From positions 961,249-1,025,248 of the forward strand of contig CP046522.1 in assembly GCA_009738435.1 (NCBI GenBank): DNA of 64,000 nt, read 5' to 3'. Positions 46,395 through 55,894 of this stretch are shown one piece after another. Origin of the DNA: Clostridium bovifaecis (GTDB lineage Bacteria; Bacillota; Clostridia; Clostridiales; Clostridiaceae). Positions within the stretch are counted from its first letter, which is position 1. Each line of letters starts with the position of its first letter. The position numbers were made by a program, and so were the translations under genes. The notes below the pieces were generated by a model. It did not search any database. It saw only the letters and a list, made by a program, of their open reading frames with translations, and had not been told where the DNA came from.

Positions 46395-46420
46395 AACATA
46401 CACTACTTCCAAACAGAGTT

Positions 46421-46692
46421 ATGTTACGTAAAAAAATAGCAGAAGAAATTGAAAATTGCTATAAGAGAGGGAAGAAATTTGCATTATTCTTTATGGATTT
46501 AGATAACTTTAAATTCGTTAATGATCACTATGGTCATATTATAGGTGATAAACTTTTACTTAAGGTGGCAATCCGGTTAAAAGAAATCCAAGGTGATAAT
46601 CTAATGGCCTTTAGGCTTGGGGGGATGAATTCAATATCTTAGTAAAGGATATTACAAGTAAGGAAGAAGCAGAAGCTTATTCTAATAAGTAA
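46421..46692 (+). pseudogene. GGDEF-domain fragment, frameshifted
   Basis: The frame shows KFALFFMDLDNFKFVNDHYG and GDKLLLKVAIRLKEIQ, the first half of a diguanylate cyclase domain. A run of six G at 46619-46624 shifts the frame; one more G gives RLGGDEFNILVKD, the exact active-site motif, and a stop at 46692. Even then only about 90 of some 160 domain residues remain and no sensor domain precedes it, so this is a relic and would not make cyclic di-GMP. Confidence 0.8.
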
Positions 46693-46728
46693 ACCTATCC
46701 CAGAAGTAGAAGAAAGCAGTATATTGAA

Positions 46729-46762
46729 ATGGACTTATTTAGCTTGCACTAAATAAGTCCAT
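46729..46762. terminator. Perfect 14-base hairpin after the GGDEF fragment
   Basis: Arms ATGGACTTATTTAG and CTAAATAAGTCCAT surround CTTGCA. It lies between the rightward cluster and the convergent pucR-type gene. T residues after the stem are few on both strands. Confidence 0.5.
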
Positions 46763-46832
46763 GAAATATAATTATGAATTATCTTCAGGTCTAGGGTTAT
46801 GGTTTTTAATCTTGTCAAAGTAATTTACAATC

Positions 46833-48350
46833 TTATAAGACATATATATTAAATAAGTTTTCACTATCTGAAATGTCTACGTTGATTATATCAATAATTT
46901 TCTGAATTCTATATCTTGTAGTGTTTCGGTGAATAAAAAGTTTATCCGAGGTCTTTTGCACGCTCTTGCTATTTTTTAAATATATAAAGAAAGTATTGTA
47001 TAAATCAGTATTATTAAGTTTATCATAATTTTTTAACTTGATTAAAGCAGGATGATAATAATCGGTATAACTTAAATCACTAGATTTATGTGGAAGTAAA
47101 TCATAAAATTGAACGTCTATATAAGAAGTAACAGGGTTTTCAGGGTTTGTGATTTTGCCTATTTCTATTGCTTTCTTTGCTTGAAGATAATACTTTCTAC
47201 ATTCAATTATATTCGAAAATTCTTTGCTAATACCAAGAGAAAGCTTATTCAAAATCAGAAAATCTTTTAATTTACTGCTAAGTGCTACACTTATATCTAC
47301 TTTTTCATTATCGTTTATCACAACAATATTGTCTTTATAATATACAGAGTTATTTAAGGGAAATAAAGAATTAAACATATTTGTAAGGTAACCTAAATTT
47401 TTGTCGTGAGGGTTATATTTTGAAATATCAAATATAAGTATAGATAGATTCTTGGAAAACTTTATATGAGCACCTTTTATTCTTTCTCGAAGTATCTCTC
47501 TATTGGTTAAGCTGCCATCAAGAAGATCATAAATAATCTCTTCATATGCTATGTTATTTGTATTTCGATAAAATCTATTCTTTTTTATTTCTTCAGCAAC
47601 AATTTGACTAGTCAGCAATAAAAGTTCATTATCCCTTGGCAGAAATGGTCTATTACATGATAAAAGTATAGTATTTCCTACGTATTTGTCATCAATTTTA
47701 ATATTGGATATAAGCTTTAATATAGGACTTCCTTTACATACTACCTCATAGGGCTCATTAGAATTAACCCCATTTTTTACACTTTTTATTTTTCTCACTT
47801 CTGCAATAAAGTCATAAGAACAATATCCTCTTTGAATATTCTCCTTCCAGTATTTATCTGTTATATCATTTAAATCTGAGCTTGCAAGTACCTTATAGCT
47901 TGCATCTATTACTATTATAGGATTATTGAGTATTTCTGAAGCAACTTTAACTATGTAATTAAGTCCTTTTCCAATTATGGATGATTTTAACAAGGTTGCA
48001 GTTTGACGAGCTACTTCAATATCTTCAATGAAAAGATCTTTTATATAGTTAAATACCTCATATATATCTTCTGAATTTTCAAGTTCGATTATATTTACAC
48101 TGTTTTTAAAAAAACTATTTATAGAAATTTCGGAATCGTTAATGAGAATAAAACTTACGCCAACAGAATTGCTAAACTGTGGCTGAAGCATAGATGTCTT
48201 TCCAATATAAATAGTGTCTTTCAAAAAAACAGTCTGGTTCTTTGTAATCAATTTTGCATCATTAAATAATGTTAAACTTTTATTATCTTTCAATATGCTT
48301 ATAGACTTTTCTGAAAAGTACCTGCATAGCTGATTAAAACTGATTCCCAC
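46833..48350 (-). CDS. PucR-family transcriptional regulator
   Basis: A 505-residue regulator. The N-terminal part is a PucR-type ligand-binding domain (residues about 1-120), a GAF-like middle follows, and the C-terminus is a CdaR/PucR helix-turn-helix (SVQKTSDKLFIHRNTTRYRI). Family members sense purines, amino acids or related metabolites. The start is a GTG at 48350 with a GGAGG site. It is convergent with the sulfur cluster and divergent from the membrane hydrolase gene, so either may be its target; its own promoter holds a palindrome. Confidence 0.85.
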   Translation of the reverse strand: MGISFNQLCRYFSEKSISILKDNKSLTLFNDAKLITKNQTVFLKDTIYIGKTSMLQPQFSNSVGVSFILINDSEISINSFFKNSVNIIELENSEDIYEVFNYIKDLFIEDIEVARQTATLLKSSIIGKGLNYIVKVASEILNNPIIVIDASYKVLASSDLNDITDKYWKENIQRGYCSYDFIAEVRKIKSVKNGVNSNEPYEVVCKGSPILKLISNIKIDDKYVGNTILLSCNRPFLPRDNELLLLTSQIVAEEIKKNRFYRNTNNIAYEEIIYDLLDGSLTNREILRERIKGAHIKFSKNLSILIFDISKYNPHDKNLGYLTNMFNSLFPLNNSVYYKDNIVVINDNEKVDISVALSSKLKDFLILNKLSLGISKEFSNIIECRKYYLQAKKAIEIGKITNPENPVTSYIDVQFYDLLPHKSSDLSYTDYYHPALIKLKNYDKLNNTDLYNTFFIYLKNSKSVQKTSDKLFIHRNTTRYRIQKIIDIINVDISDSENLFNIYVL

Positions 48351-48368
48351 ACACCTCACCTCCCCTTA

Positions 48369-48398
48369 ATTATAGTGCATTATGCACTGTAAAAGCAA
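48369..48398 (-). promoter_or_regulatory. Promoter of the PucR-type gene with an operator-like palindrome in its spacer
   Basis: On the minus strand TTGCTT (48398-48393) and a perfect TATAAT (48374-48369) are 18 bases apart. The spacer holds the palindrome AGTGCAT-A-ATGCACT (48388-48374). A protein bound there would block RNA polymerase; self-repression is the simplest idea. Confidence 0.6.
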
Positions 48399-48466
48399 TA
48401 ATTTTCAATATTGTGTATGAAGCTATCAAAACTTTGAAGTGATATATTTACTAAAGGAGGTAAAAT

Positions 48467-48562
48467 ATTCTAACCCATCTACAGTATGACCCTATTATAG
48501 AGCCTAGAGTTAAAAATATACTTGAGAGAAAGAATCCTGATATATCAATATTCTTAAAGTAA
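48467..48562 (+). pseudogene. Possible short gene remnant with a ribosome site but no standard start
   Basis: AAAGGAGG at 48452-48460 is followed by ATT rather than ATG, then a 31-codon frame with THLQYDPIIEPRVKNILERK to a stop at 48562. It may be the mutated head of a lost gene. I do not recognise it. Confidence 0.25.
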
Positions 48563-48659
48563 AATCTGCGAAAATTTCATATCAAATTAAAAGATTGGTT
48601 AAGTATTTAAAGATATTTAATTAGTCTTTTAATATAAATTAAGGTATAGGGGGATAAAA

Positions 48660-50488
48660 ATGAAGAAAAATAAAGGTGCTTTACGAACTCTTATAATTTC
48701 GCTGATGCTGTGTTTAATAAGCATGATTGGCGCATCTATTGTACAAACGTCTGGGGGAAAGGTTAAAATCAAAGATTTGAGATGGGAAACTCCTTCGGGT
48801 CATCTTATGAGCGCATTACTTTTTGTGCCTGAGAATGCAACAAAGGACACTCCTGCTCCAGGAATTGTGACTAGTCATGGTTGGTTTAATAACCGTGAAA
48901 TGCAGGATTTAAATTATGTTGAATATGCACGCCGCGGCTACGTTGTAATGGCAATTGATATGTATGGACATGGAAACTCCGATGCCGTTGCTGCAACTGA
49001 GTGGCAAAATAGGGGTACTGGTATGTATGATGCAGTAGAGCTTATGGCAGACCTCCCATATGTTGATAAAACACGTATAGGTATTACCGGTCATTCAAAT
49101 GGAGCTAGAGCTGCTAATTGGTCTGTTGATGAAGATAATCTTAAGGATAAACCTCTGATTTCGGCTGTCCTTTTGGTTGCTAACGATGCAACATATAAAA
49201 ATCCAGATACAAACGAGTACTACAATAAATATGGTAATAGAGCTGTTGGTATTATTGCAGCTCAATACGATGAATTCTTTTTTCGTACAAAGTTAAAGGA
49301 TGGAAGCATTACATCTCCCCGTGATTACATAAAAACAGATAATGCACAATCTTTCTTGAACTTTGGGGTAGAGCCTAAACTAGCACCTGAGACTCGTACA
49401 AGCTACACTATTTATAAACAAGAAATCGAGGGTAAGGCTGCTATTCGTGTAATTTATAATCCTGCACAAAATCACCCTTGGAATCACTTCTCAGCAAAAT
49501 GTGCTTCTTACGGTATAGAGTTTTTTCAAGATGCTTTTGGTGCACCAAACCCAATTTCATCAAGTAGTCAAATCTGGCAGATAAAAGTCATGTTTAATTT
49601 TCTTGGATTAATTGGATTTGTAATGTTTATTGTAGGCTTTACAAAAGTAATGTTGAATACAGCAGCATTTACGTCTTTAAAAGCTTCAGGCGAAGCAACA
49701 GCTGGACCAGCTCCTGTTGGTGTGGATAAGGCTTGGTTCTGGGGAAGCTTAATTGTAAGTGCATTATTTTCAGGTTTAACCTATATACCACTTTTTACCT
49801 TGACTAACAAGATTCGACCAGAGTTTTTTTCACAGATTCCTGTATTTTATATAGGTGTTTGGAGCTTAATTTGTGGTATCTTCAGCATATTTACTATGAT
49901 TCTATCTTATAAGTTTTTCACGAAAAGACATGATATGGACCTCTGTGAAACCGGTGTAATTATCAACGTTAAAGTCTTAGGCAAAACTATTGTTTTAGCT
50001 TTACTAGTGGTTGTTGCAGCTTTCGGTCTTGTATTCGTTGCTGACTACTTCTTTAAGACAGACTTCCGTATATGGGTACTTGCTGTTAAAGCTTTTACTC
50101 CAGATAAGATTGCTATCTCTTTAAAATACTTACCATTCTTCCTAGTGTTCTATGTTGCAAATTCTGTGGCTATCAACGGCTTCAATTATATTAGCATAGG
50201 TAAAAAGAGTGGATGAACATCGCTGTGTTGGCTGTATTTAATGTTATTGGGGTTGCTATTATTGTTGTTCTTCAGTACATCAAGTTTTTCACAACTGGTC
50301 AAGTATTCTTTACAAATGTTTCTACTATAGTTGAGATTTGGCTTTACCCAATTATTGTTATTTTGCCAGTTGCAGCTATCATCTCTCGCAAAATTTACCG
50401 GGCAACTAAAAACCCATATCTTGCAGGTATTATTAATGCTATTGTTATAACAGTAATAACCTGCACAAACACTCTTACACAATTTTAG
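48660..50488 (+). CDS. Membrane-anchored alpha/beta hydrolase (one apparent frameshift)
   Basis: A protein of 609 residues after correction. An N-terminal signal or anchor helix (LIISLMLCLISMIGASIVQ) leads to an alpha/beta-hydrolase domain (about 35-300) with the nucleophile elbow GITGHSNGARA and GIVTSHGWFNNR at the oxyanion side. Seven or eight membrane helices follow. The frame stops at 50216 after a run of five A (50202-50206); one more A gives GKKEWMNIAVLAVFNVIG and continues to 50488. The hydrolase domain should face outside. Substrate unknown. A good GGGGG site and no cotranscribed neighbour. Confidence 0.82.
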
Positions 50489-50519
50489 ACTTTATAACAA
50501 ATTTTCAAATCACTTGCAG

Positions 50520-50569
50520 CCTCGAAGTTTTCTAGCCTTCGAGGTTTCCTCTTGTCAAGAGGAGACCTC
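50520..50569 (+). terminator. Two overlapping hairpins after the hydrolase gene
   Basis: Hairpin A pairs CCTCGAAG (50520) with CTTCGAGG (to 50544). Hairpin B pairs GAGGTTTCCTCTT (from 50541) with AAGAGGAGACCTC (to 50569). They share GAGG, so full A and full B exclude each other. CTTTTTATTTTTA follows some bases later. Confidence 0.6.
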
Positions 50570-50660
50570 CGCGTGCTCTTTTTATTTTTAATTCTTTATG
50601 ATATCATAAAAAATCATATACTAAGAGAATACATATGCAAAAAAATTATGGAGGGTTACC

Positions 50661-51713
50661 ATGTTAAAAAACATAGATTATAGAGAGCTTCGGGGAAAGT
50701 TTATCCTTGTTGATGTGAGAAGTCCGGGAGAATATGAAGATGCAACCATTCCAGGTGCAGTGAATGTTCCTTTACTAGATAACGAAGAAAGAAGGATTGT
50801 AGGAACTATCTACGTAAAAGAGAGTGTAGAAAAAGCGAAAAGAATGGGATTAGAGCTTGTGGGGAAAAAGCTTCCCTTTCTATATGATAAAATTCGGGAA
50901 TTAGAAAAAGAACATAAAAATATAGTTTTTTTCTGTGCACGAGGAGGATTTAGAAGCGTTACCATTTCTACACTAATGGCTTCCTTAGGAGTTAATGCAT
51001 CAAAATTAATGGGAGGCTATAAAGGATATCGTAAGGTCGTTAATGAAGAGCTTCCTATTTTAAATGAAGAAGTGACCTATGTAGTGCTTCATGGAAACAC
51101 AGGAGTAGGTAAGACAGAAATTTTGAAAAAGCTATGTCAGGATGGGTATGAAGTGTTAGACTTAGAAGGTGCGGCTAATCATCGAGGGTCTCTTCTTGGC
51201 AGCGTAGGGCTTGGGCAGCCAAGAAGCCAAAAACAATTTGAATCTCTAGTTTACGATACTTTGAGAAGGCGAAAGAGTGATATTGTATTTGTAGAAGGAG
51301 AGAGTAGGAGAATAGGAAATATAGTGATTCCTTCATCTATTTGGGAGAGAATGGAGGAAGGCGTACATATCTTAGTTCAAGCTCCACTAGAATTTAGAGC
51401 AAATTTAATTCTTAAAGAATATATGAAAAAGGAGGGCTTTGAAAAAGAAATTCTTTTTGCTCTAGATTTGCTAAAAAAGTATATGAGCGAGGAAAACATT
51501 CAAAGGTATGAAAAGATGGCAGTGGACAAAGAGTATAAGGAGCTAGCGGAACAATTGATGGTAAAGTATTACGATCCTCTTTATGCAAGCTCAGAAAAGA
51601 AGTATGAATATAATAAAAAAATTGAAGTGAATGATATAGAAAAGGCAGCTCAAGACATTGAATCATGGATGAAGTTAAGGTTTAGGGCAAGTGCCGCAGA
51701 GGCTGTAACATAA
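50661..51713 (+). CDS. mnmH: tRNA 2-selenouridine synthase
   Basis: A 350-residue MnmH/SelU (YbbB). It replaces sulfur with selenium at the wobble 2-thiouridine of certain tRNAs, using selenophosphate. Residues 1-130 are a rhodanese domain with the catalytic cysteine in FFCARGGFRS; a P-loop (HGNTGVGKTEIL) opens the second domain, which also has GLGQPRSQKQFE and VEGESRRIGN. Its presence implies that the cell makes selenophosphate. A GGAGGG site precedes the start; a hairpin including its stop codon follows. Confidence 0.93.
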   Translation: MLKNIDYRELRGKFILVDVRSPGEYEDATIPGAVNVPLLDNEERRIVGTIYVKESVEKAKRMGLELVGKKLPFLYDKIRELEKEHKNIVFFCARGGFRSVTISTLMASLGVNASKLMGGYKGYRKVVNEELPILNEEVTYVVLHGNTGVGKTEILKKLCQDGYEVLDLEGAANHRGSLLGSVGLGQPRSQKQFESLVYDTLRRRKSDIVFVEGESRRIGNIVIPSSIWERMEEGVHILVQAPLEFRANLILKEYMKKEGFEKEILFALDLLKKYMSEENIQRYEKMAVDKEYKELAEQLMVKYYDPLYASSEKKYEYNKKIEVNDIEKAAQDIESWMKLRFRASAAEAVT

Positions 51714-51739
51714 GCTGGAGGTTTAATTTCCAGCTTATG
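51709..51739. terminator. Hairpin at the end of mnmH
   Basis: Arms CATAAGCTGGA and TCCAGCTTATG enclose nine bases and include the stop codon. It separates mnmH from a convergent small gene. Confidence 0.6.
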
Positions 51740-51743
51740 CTGT

Positions 51744-52061
51744 CTAATTTTCAGATTCATAGAATGCCATATTAATCATAACAGTGGTAGGATAAAAGCC
51801 CTCATTTATTATAGATAAGATATAATTAGTATTATATCGCAATATTCTTTCATATAATTTAGATTCTATTTCAACTATTTGAGGCACAATATTACTAGGA
51901 GAAACAAGATTTATGTTATGACATCTTTTGCTTTGCGGGTACAGCATCAACTTTGCTAAATCTTCTGCGGTTAAGACATTCCCTTCACCGCAATGGCTAA
52001 TATCATATCTAATTTCTGATTTTTTACTTTCTAGTAGAGTCAAATATGAGGATTTATGCAT
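51744..52061 (-). CDS. Hypothetical protein, 105 residues
   Basis: A soluble protein starting MHKSSYLTLLESKKSEIRYD with an AAAGGTGAT site. No domain is recognised. The C-terminal part (YNTNYILSIINEGFYPTTVM) is mildly hydrophobic. It follows another small gene on the same strand with only five bases between them, so the two are likely cotranscribed. Confidence 0.6.
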   Translation of the reverse strand: MHKSSYLTLLESKKSEIRYDISHCGEGNVLTAEDLAKLMLYPQSKRCHNINLVSPSNIVPQIVEIESKLYERILRYNTNYILSIINEGFYPTTVMINMAFYESEN

Positions 52062-52066
52062 AAAAA

Positions 52067-52297
52067 TCACCTTTCTACATACTCTGGATAGTCATAGTTT
52101 GTGTCTTGAAGAATATCTATATATTCGGTACCTTCAGGAAGACCCACTACATAATGAAAAGTAGTTTCTCCTGGATAAGTACGCTGGTCATAATTGCTAG
52201 TATACGTACCTATAAGTACCCAGCCTTGTGTTAAGCGCTTGTTTGTATCACTCATAATGGTTAAATCTTCAACTTTTTTAATAGTTTTTAAGTCCAT
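52067..52297 (-). CDS. Hypothetical protein, 76 residues
   Basis: A small acidic protein (MDLKTIKKVEDLTIMSDTNK, then QGWVLIGTYTSNYDQ and YVVGLPEG). The pattern of a 'GWxLIGTYT' strand and a later 'FHYVVGLP' strand suggests a small beta-rich domain, as in DUF1737-type proteins, but I am not sure. AGAGGTG precedes the ATG at 52297. First of a two-gene unit. Confidence 0.6.
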   Translation of the reverse strand: MDLKTIKKVEDLTIMSDTNKRLTQGWVLIGTYTSNYDQRTYPGETTFHYVVGLPEGTEYIDILQDTNYDYPEYVER

Positions 52298-52491
52298 AAT
52301 GTTCACCTCTAATTAACTATTTTTTTATAAGTATGCATCAAAGTATTTAATAAATAAGTTTATTATTTAAGAAAAGTAAAGTTGCAAGTGAATGTAAAAA
52401 TCAATATTTATAACACAGCTATAAATAAAAACAACCTATAATCTCATTAACTATTGTTAGCATTATAAAATATTTTATTTAATCAAATGTA

Positions 52492-52534
52492 AATATTAAG
52501 AGGCAGACACTTAAAGTGCTTGCCTCTTAATATT
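52492..52534 (-). terminator. Terminator of nudC
   Basis: Perfect 14-base arms AATATTAAGAGGCA and TGCCTCTTAATATT enclose a smaller CACTT/AAGTG stem. The stop codon of the gene lies in the arm. Confidence 0.7.
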
Positions 52535-53312
52535 TTGTTTGGCGGATAATAAACCAATCTATAAGCCTTCGAGCTATACTGCCTCCCAAGGGAAGAGTGG
52601 GAAGATCTTCTGCACCATAAAAAGATGCATCATCAATCTCTATACCATCAACTTTTATTTCGCCGCTAGCATATTCGCAAGTAAAGGCTACCATTAGGGA
52701 ATCAGGGAAAGGCCAAGGCTGGCTTCCGAAATACCTTATATTTTTAACATGTACACCTACTTCCTCGAAAACCTCTCTAGCAACGCAATCTTCAAAGGTT
52801 TCACCAGGTTCTGCAAAGCCTGCAATTACGCTGTAAGTTCCTTTAGGGAAATTGGCGTTATGAGCAAGCAGTAATTTATCATTTTTAGTAACAGCCGTTA
52901 TAATAGCAGGAGATATTCTAGGATAACTAATAAGACCGCATTTAGGACAAATTTTTGCTCTTTCATCTTTTTTATCTTCTACTAAAGTACCGCATTTACT
53001 ACAATACTTATATGTATTATCCCATTTTAGGAGATGAAAGGCTTTTGCAGCTAAATTGAAAGTAGGGTTATCTATTGCAGTTATAAGTACGCGTAGTTTA
53101 TAAAATTTGAATTCAGCAATTTCAGTCAACGAAATATGTAGTTCTCCAAAAAGGAAATCCGTAGTATCTTTTATTGTTAATAAATCTAGATTACTTAAAC
53201 ATATACCTAAAGCTTGTACATCAATAGCATTTGGTATTACTATATTTCCGTCTTTTTCCTTAATTAGTAATTCATCATTATGGAAAATAAAACACAATTT
53301 ATTTTTATTCAT
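52527..53312 (-). CDS. nudC: NAD+ diphosphatase / RNA decapping Nudix enzyme NudC
   Basis: A 261-residue NudC. Zinc ligands CSKCG and CPKCG (about residues 98-118) precede the Nudix box GFAEPGETFEDCVAREVFEEVG; the NudC-specific SQPWPFPDSLMVAF follows it. It cleaves NADH or NAD to NMNH or NMN and AMP and can remove NAD caps from RNA. It is a single gene. The N-terminal domain is short and variable as usual. Confidence 0.93.
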   Translation of the reverse strand: MNKNKLCFIFHNDELLIKEKDGNIVIPNAIDVQALGICLSNLDLLTIKDTTDFLFGELHISLTEIAEFKFYKLRVLITAIDNPTFNLAAKAFHLLKWDNTYKYCSKCGTLVEDKKDERAKICPKCGLISYPRISPAIITAVTKNDKLLLAHNANFPKGTYSVIAGFAEPGETFEDCVAREVFEEVGVHVKNIRYFGSQPWPFPDSLMVAFTCEYASGEIKVDGIEIDDASFYGAEDLPTLPLGGSIARRLIDWFIIRQTKY

Positions 53313-53319
53313 ATCTATA

Positions 53320-53684
53320 CACCTTTTCTATTTAATTCTATCTAAACTCGAGAACTCTATTTATAAAACAGTATAACATTAGTATAGATATTACAATGAG
53401 TATAATCAAGGATAAATTGGAGGAAGTCTTTATTACTTATATTTCTATAGTCATATGAATCTTTAAATTTACCACTATGTAAATTGGATGATTTTTTGAG
53501 GATAAATGATTGTACAAAATGTCTAGAAAGGAAAGACGATTATGAATTATAATAAGGTTTAAGAATTATAAAAGGGGAAAAGATATTCACAAATTTACTC
53601 AAAGAGTACGAAAAAAGGATTTGCCTGAGATATGTCCTAAGCTGATAACTTATTCTATAGATTAGGTACTGCCTTAAAATATTA
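53320..53684. other. Intergenic stretch with no recognised gene
   Basis: About 365 AT-rich bases upstream of nudC and downstream of the ene-reductase. It contains no frame with both a start and a family-like sequence. A nudC promoter is expected near 53350-53400. Confidence 0.4.
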
Positions 53685-53707
53685 GAAAGAGCTTCGTGAG
53701 CTCTTTC
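53685..53707 (-). terminator. Terminator of the ene-reductase gene
   Basis: Arms GAAAGAGCT and AGCTCTTTC, loop CACGA on the minus strand, with a T-containing tail (CTAATATTTTAAGG). Confidence 0.65.
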
Positions 53708-53749
53708 CAATACTTGAATTTTAGTAAATATTTTCCGTTTTATAAAATA

Positions 53750-55653
53750 CTATATTTGACATGCAGCGTTAAAGCCTTCTTCTACTGCATCCATAATTCT
53801 TCTTGCTCTATTGACATCTCCTACAGTATAAACTTCTTTAAAGTTTTTTTTATATCTTCAACAATAGAATCATTAGTCTTATATCCAGCAGCTATAACTG
53901 CGTTGTCGGCTTTTATTTCTCTATCTTCAAGGATAATTCCTTGTTCAGTTATTTCATTTACCTTAGCATTAAGGTGTTGTTCTACGCCTTTTTCATTTAA
54001 AGTTTTGAATAAATGGCCTATGAATGTAGCTCCTATATCTTTTGCTATGGTATCTGCCATTTCAACTATATGAACCTTTACACCTTTATTAGCAAGGAAT
54101 TTTGAGGTTTCAGTTCCAACTAATCCTCCACCAATGATTGCAACTGTTGAGCCCACTTCTACATTTCCATTTAGAACATCTTCAGCCATCACAACATTTT
54201 TAGAATCTATTCCCTTAATTGGAGGAACAGTTTGTGATGCACCAGTAGCTATAATAACAGCATCTGGAGTTAAGTCCTTTATATCTTTAGCTGATTCTAC
54301 GTCCTTTTGTACAAAATTTATTCCAAGTCGTATAAATTGATTGTATAGGTAATCTCTAAAGAATAAAAAAGTAGCTTTCTCAGGTGGCATAGACAGAGTT
54401 TCCATTTTACCACCTATTTTATTTGCCTTGTCTATTATAGTTACATTGTGTCCTCTTAATCTAGAAACTCTTGCAGCTTCAAGTCCTGCAGGACCTGCTC
54501 CTATGATTACAACATTTTTAGCTTGGGCTGCTTTTTCTATTTTTCTTTCTTTATCAAATCCAGCCCTAGCATTTACTAAACAATTAACACCTTGTCCTAA
54601 AAATACTTTATCTATACAGCCTTGATTACAAGCTACACAATAACGTATATCCTGGTAATCATTTTCTTTCATTTTAACAATAAGGCTTTCATCAGCTATA
54701 AGTCCTCTACCTATAGCAATCATATCTGCTTTATCCTCTTCAACGATGCTGTTTATGAGCTCTGCACTATTTAATCTTCCTGCTACGATAATAGGAACAT
54801 TTACTTCTTTTTTTAGCTCCTCACTAAATGGTATTAAAAAACCCTGTTTTATGAACATTGGCTGAATTGTGTACTCAACCGCATCGTAACTTCCAGCAGT
54901 TAAGCTGATAGCTTCAACCCCAGCCTCTACGGCTTTTTTGCATATAGTTTTAACTTCTTCAAATTTTAATCCATCTTCAAGGTATTCATCTGCACTTATT
55001 CTTATAATTACAGGGACATTTCCTCTACAAACATCTAAAACTTCTTTTAAAACCTCCATAGGAAAACGCATTCTATTTTCTAAAGAACCACCATACTCAT
55101 CTATTCTTTTATTGCTGTGAGGAGATAAGAAACTGTGGAGGAGGTATCCGTGAGCAAAGTGAACTTCTACAAGATCAAAGTTAGCTTCTATTGATCTCTC
55201 TGCAGCCTTTTTAAACTTTTCTTTAATTTCTAATATATCATCCTTAGTCATTTCTCTAGGATTATTTCCTACTATTTCACAAGGAATGGCGCTTGGAGCT
55301 ATTGGTTGAATCCCAGTTACTGCTTCACTAGCTTGTCTACCAGCGTGATATATTTGAGCTCCAACCTTTGCGCCAGCTTTATGAATTGCATCATTCATTC
55401 TTTTTAAACCTGGAATAAATTTGTCATCATATATACTTAATTGAGTTGGAAGGCCTCTTCCTTCAGGGGAGATTCCAACGGAACCTGTGATTATTATAGA
55501 GACTTCATTTTTCGCTCTTTCAACAAAGAAATCAATTATTCTTTCATTCACTTCGCCGCCCATATCAGCTAAACCGTTTTCCATAGGCGCCATCATAAAT
55601 CTGTTTTTTAATTCTAATTGACCAATTTTAATAGGGGAGAAAAGTTTTGACAT
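53750..55653 (-). CDS. NADH:flavin oxidoreductase of the 2-enoate reductase type (one apparent frameshift)
   Basis: A 634-residue fusion after correction. Residues 1-340 are an Old Yellow Enzyme-type FMN barrel (MSKLFSPIKIGQLELKNRFM, and HFAHGYLLHSFLSPHSNKR with the catalytic region), followed by a 4Fe-4S site (CVACNQGCIDKVFLGQGVNC) and an FAD/NAD disulfide-reductase-like part (VVIIGAGPAGLEAARVSRLRG). Such enzymes reduce C=C bonds of enoates or dienoyl-CoA with NADH. The frame ends early at 53821 after eight A (53844-53851); one more A gives NFKEVYTVGDVNRARRIMDA to 53750. A GGAGGT site; a MarR gene lies upstream. Confidence 0.88.
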
Positions 55654-55688
55654 AATAAATACCTCCTAGGTTTGTTAAGTGCTTAACG

Positions 55689-55700
55689 TTCGTTGACGAA
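55689..55700. promoter_or_regulatory. Operator 1 of the MarR-type regulator, at the ene-reductase promoter
   Basis: TTCGT-TG-ACGAA is a palindrome just downstream of a minus-strand promoter, TTGAAT (55742-55737) and TATTAT (55720-55715), spacer 16. Binding would block the start of transcription of the reductase gene. Confidence 0.6.
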
Positions 55701-55714
55701 TTTTAATATTAAAA

Positions 55715-55742
55715 ATAATAGCTTATATAAAGCTTGATTCAA
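55715..55742 (-). promoter_or_regulatory. Promoter of the ene-reductase gene
   Basis: TTGAAT and TATTAT on the minus strand, 16 bases apart, about 55 bases upstream of the coding start. Confidence 0.5.
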
Positions 55743-55821
55743 TTGATAAAATTATTGTGTTGCTAAGGATGAAGTGAATTACAAATTATTAGTATAATGG
55801 ACTGCAATTCACTCCATAAAT

Positions 55822-55841
55822 AAAATTTGTCAACGAATTTT
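55822..55841. promoter_or_regulatory. Operator 2 of the MarR-type regulator
   Basis: AAAATTTGTCAACGAATTTT is a 20-base palindrome with one mismatch pair and shares the GTCAACGAATTTTA core with operator 1, 137 bases away. Two sites may allow looping. Confidence 0.55.
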
Positions 55842-55894
55842 ATATTTTCAATAATAATTATACCTATACATAAGAAAAAATCAAGTGAATTTTG

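Noticed and set aside
50213..50488. A separate 91-residue membrane protein after the hydrolase
   Set aside because: It has no ribosome site, overlaps the hydrolase stop, and continues its membrane domain after one added base.
53821..55653. The ene-reductase as a naturally shorter protein ending at 53821
   Set aside because: The next frame continues with the conserved C-terminal sequence of the family directly after a run of eight A.
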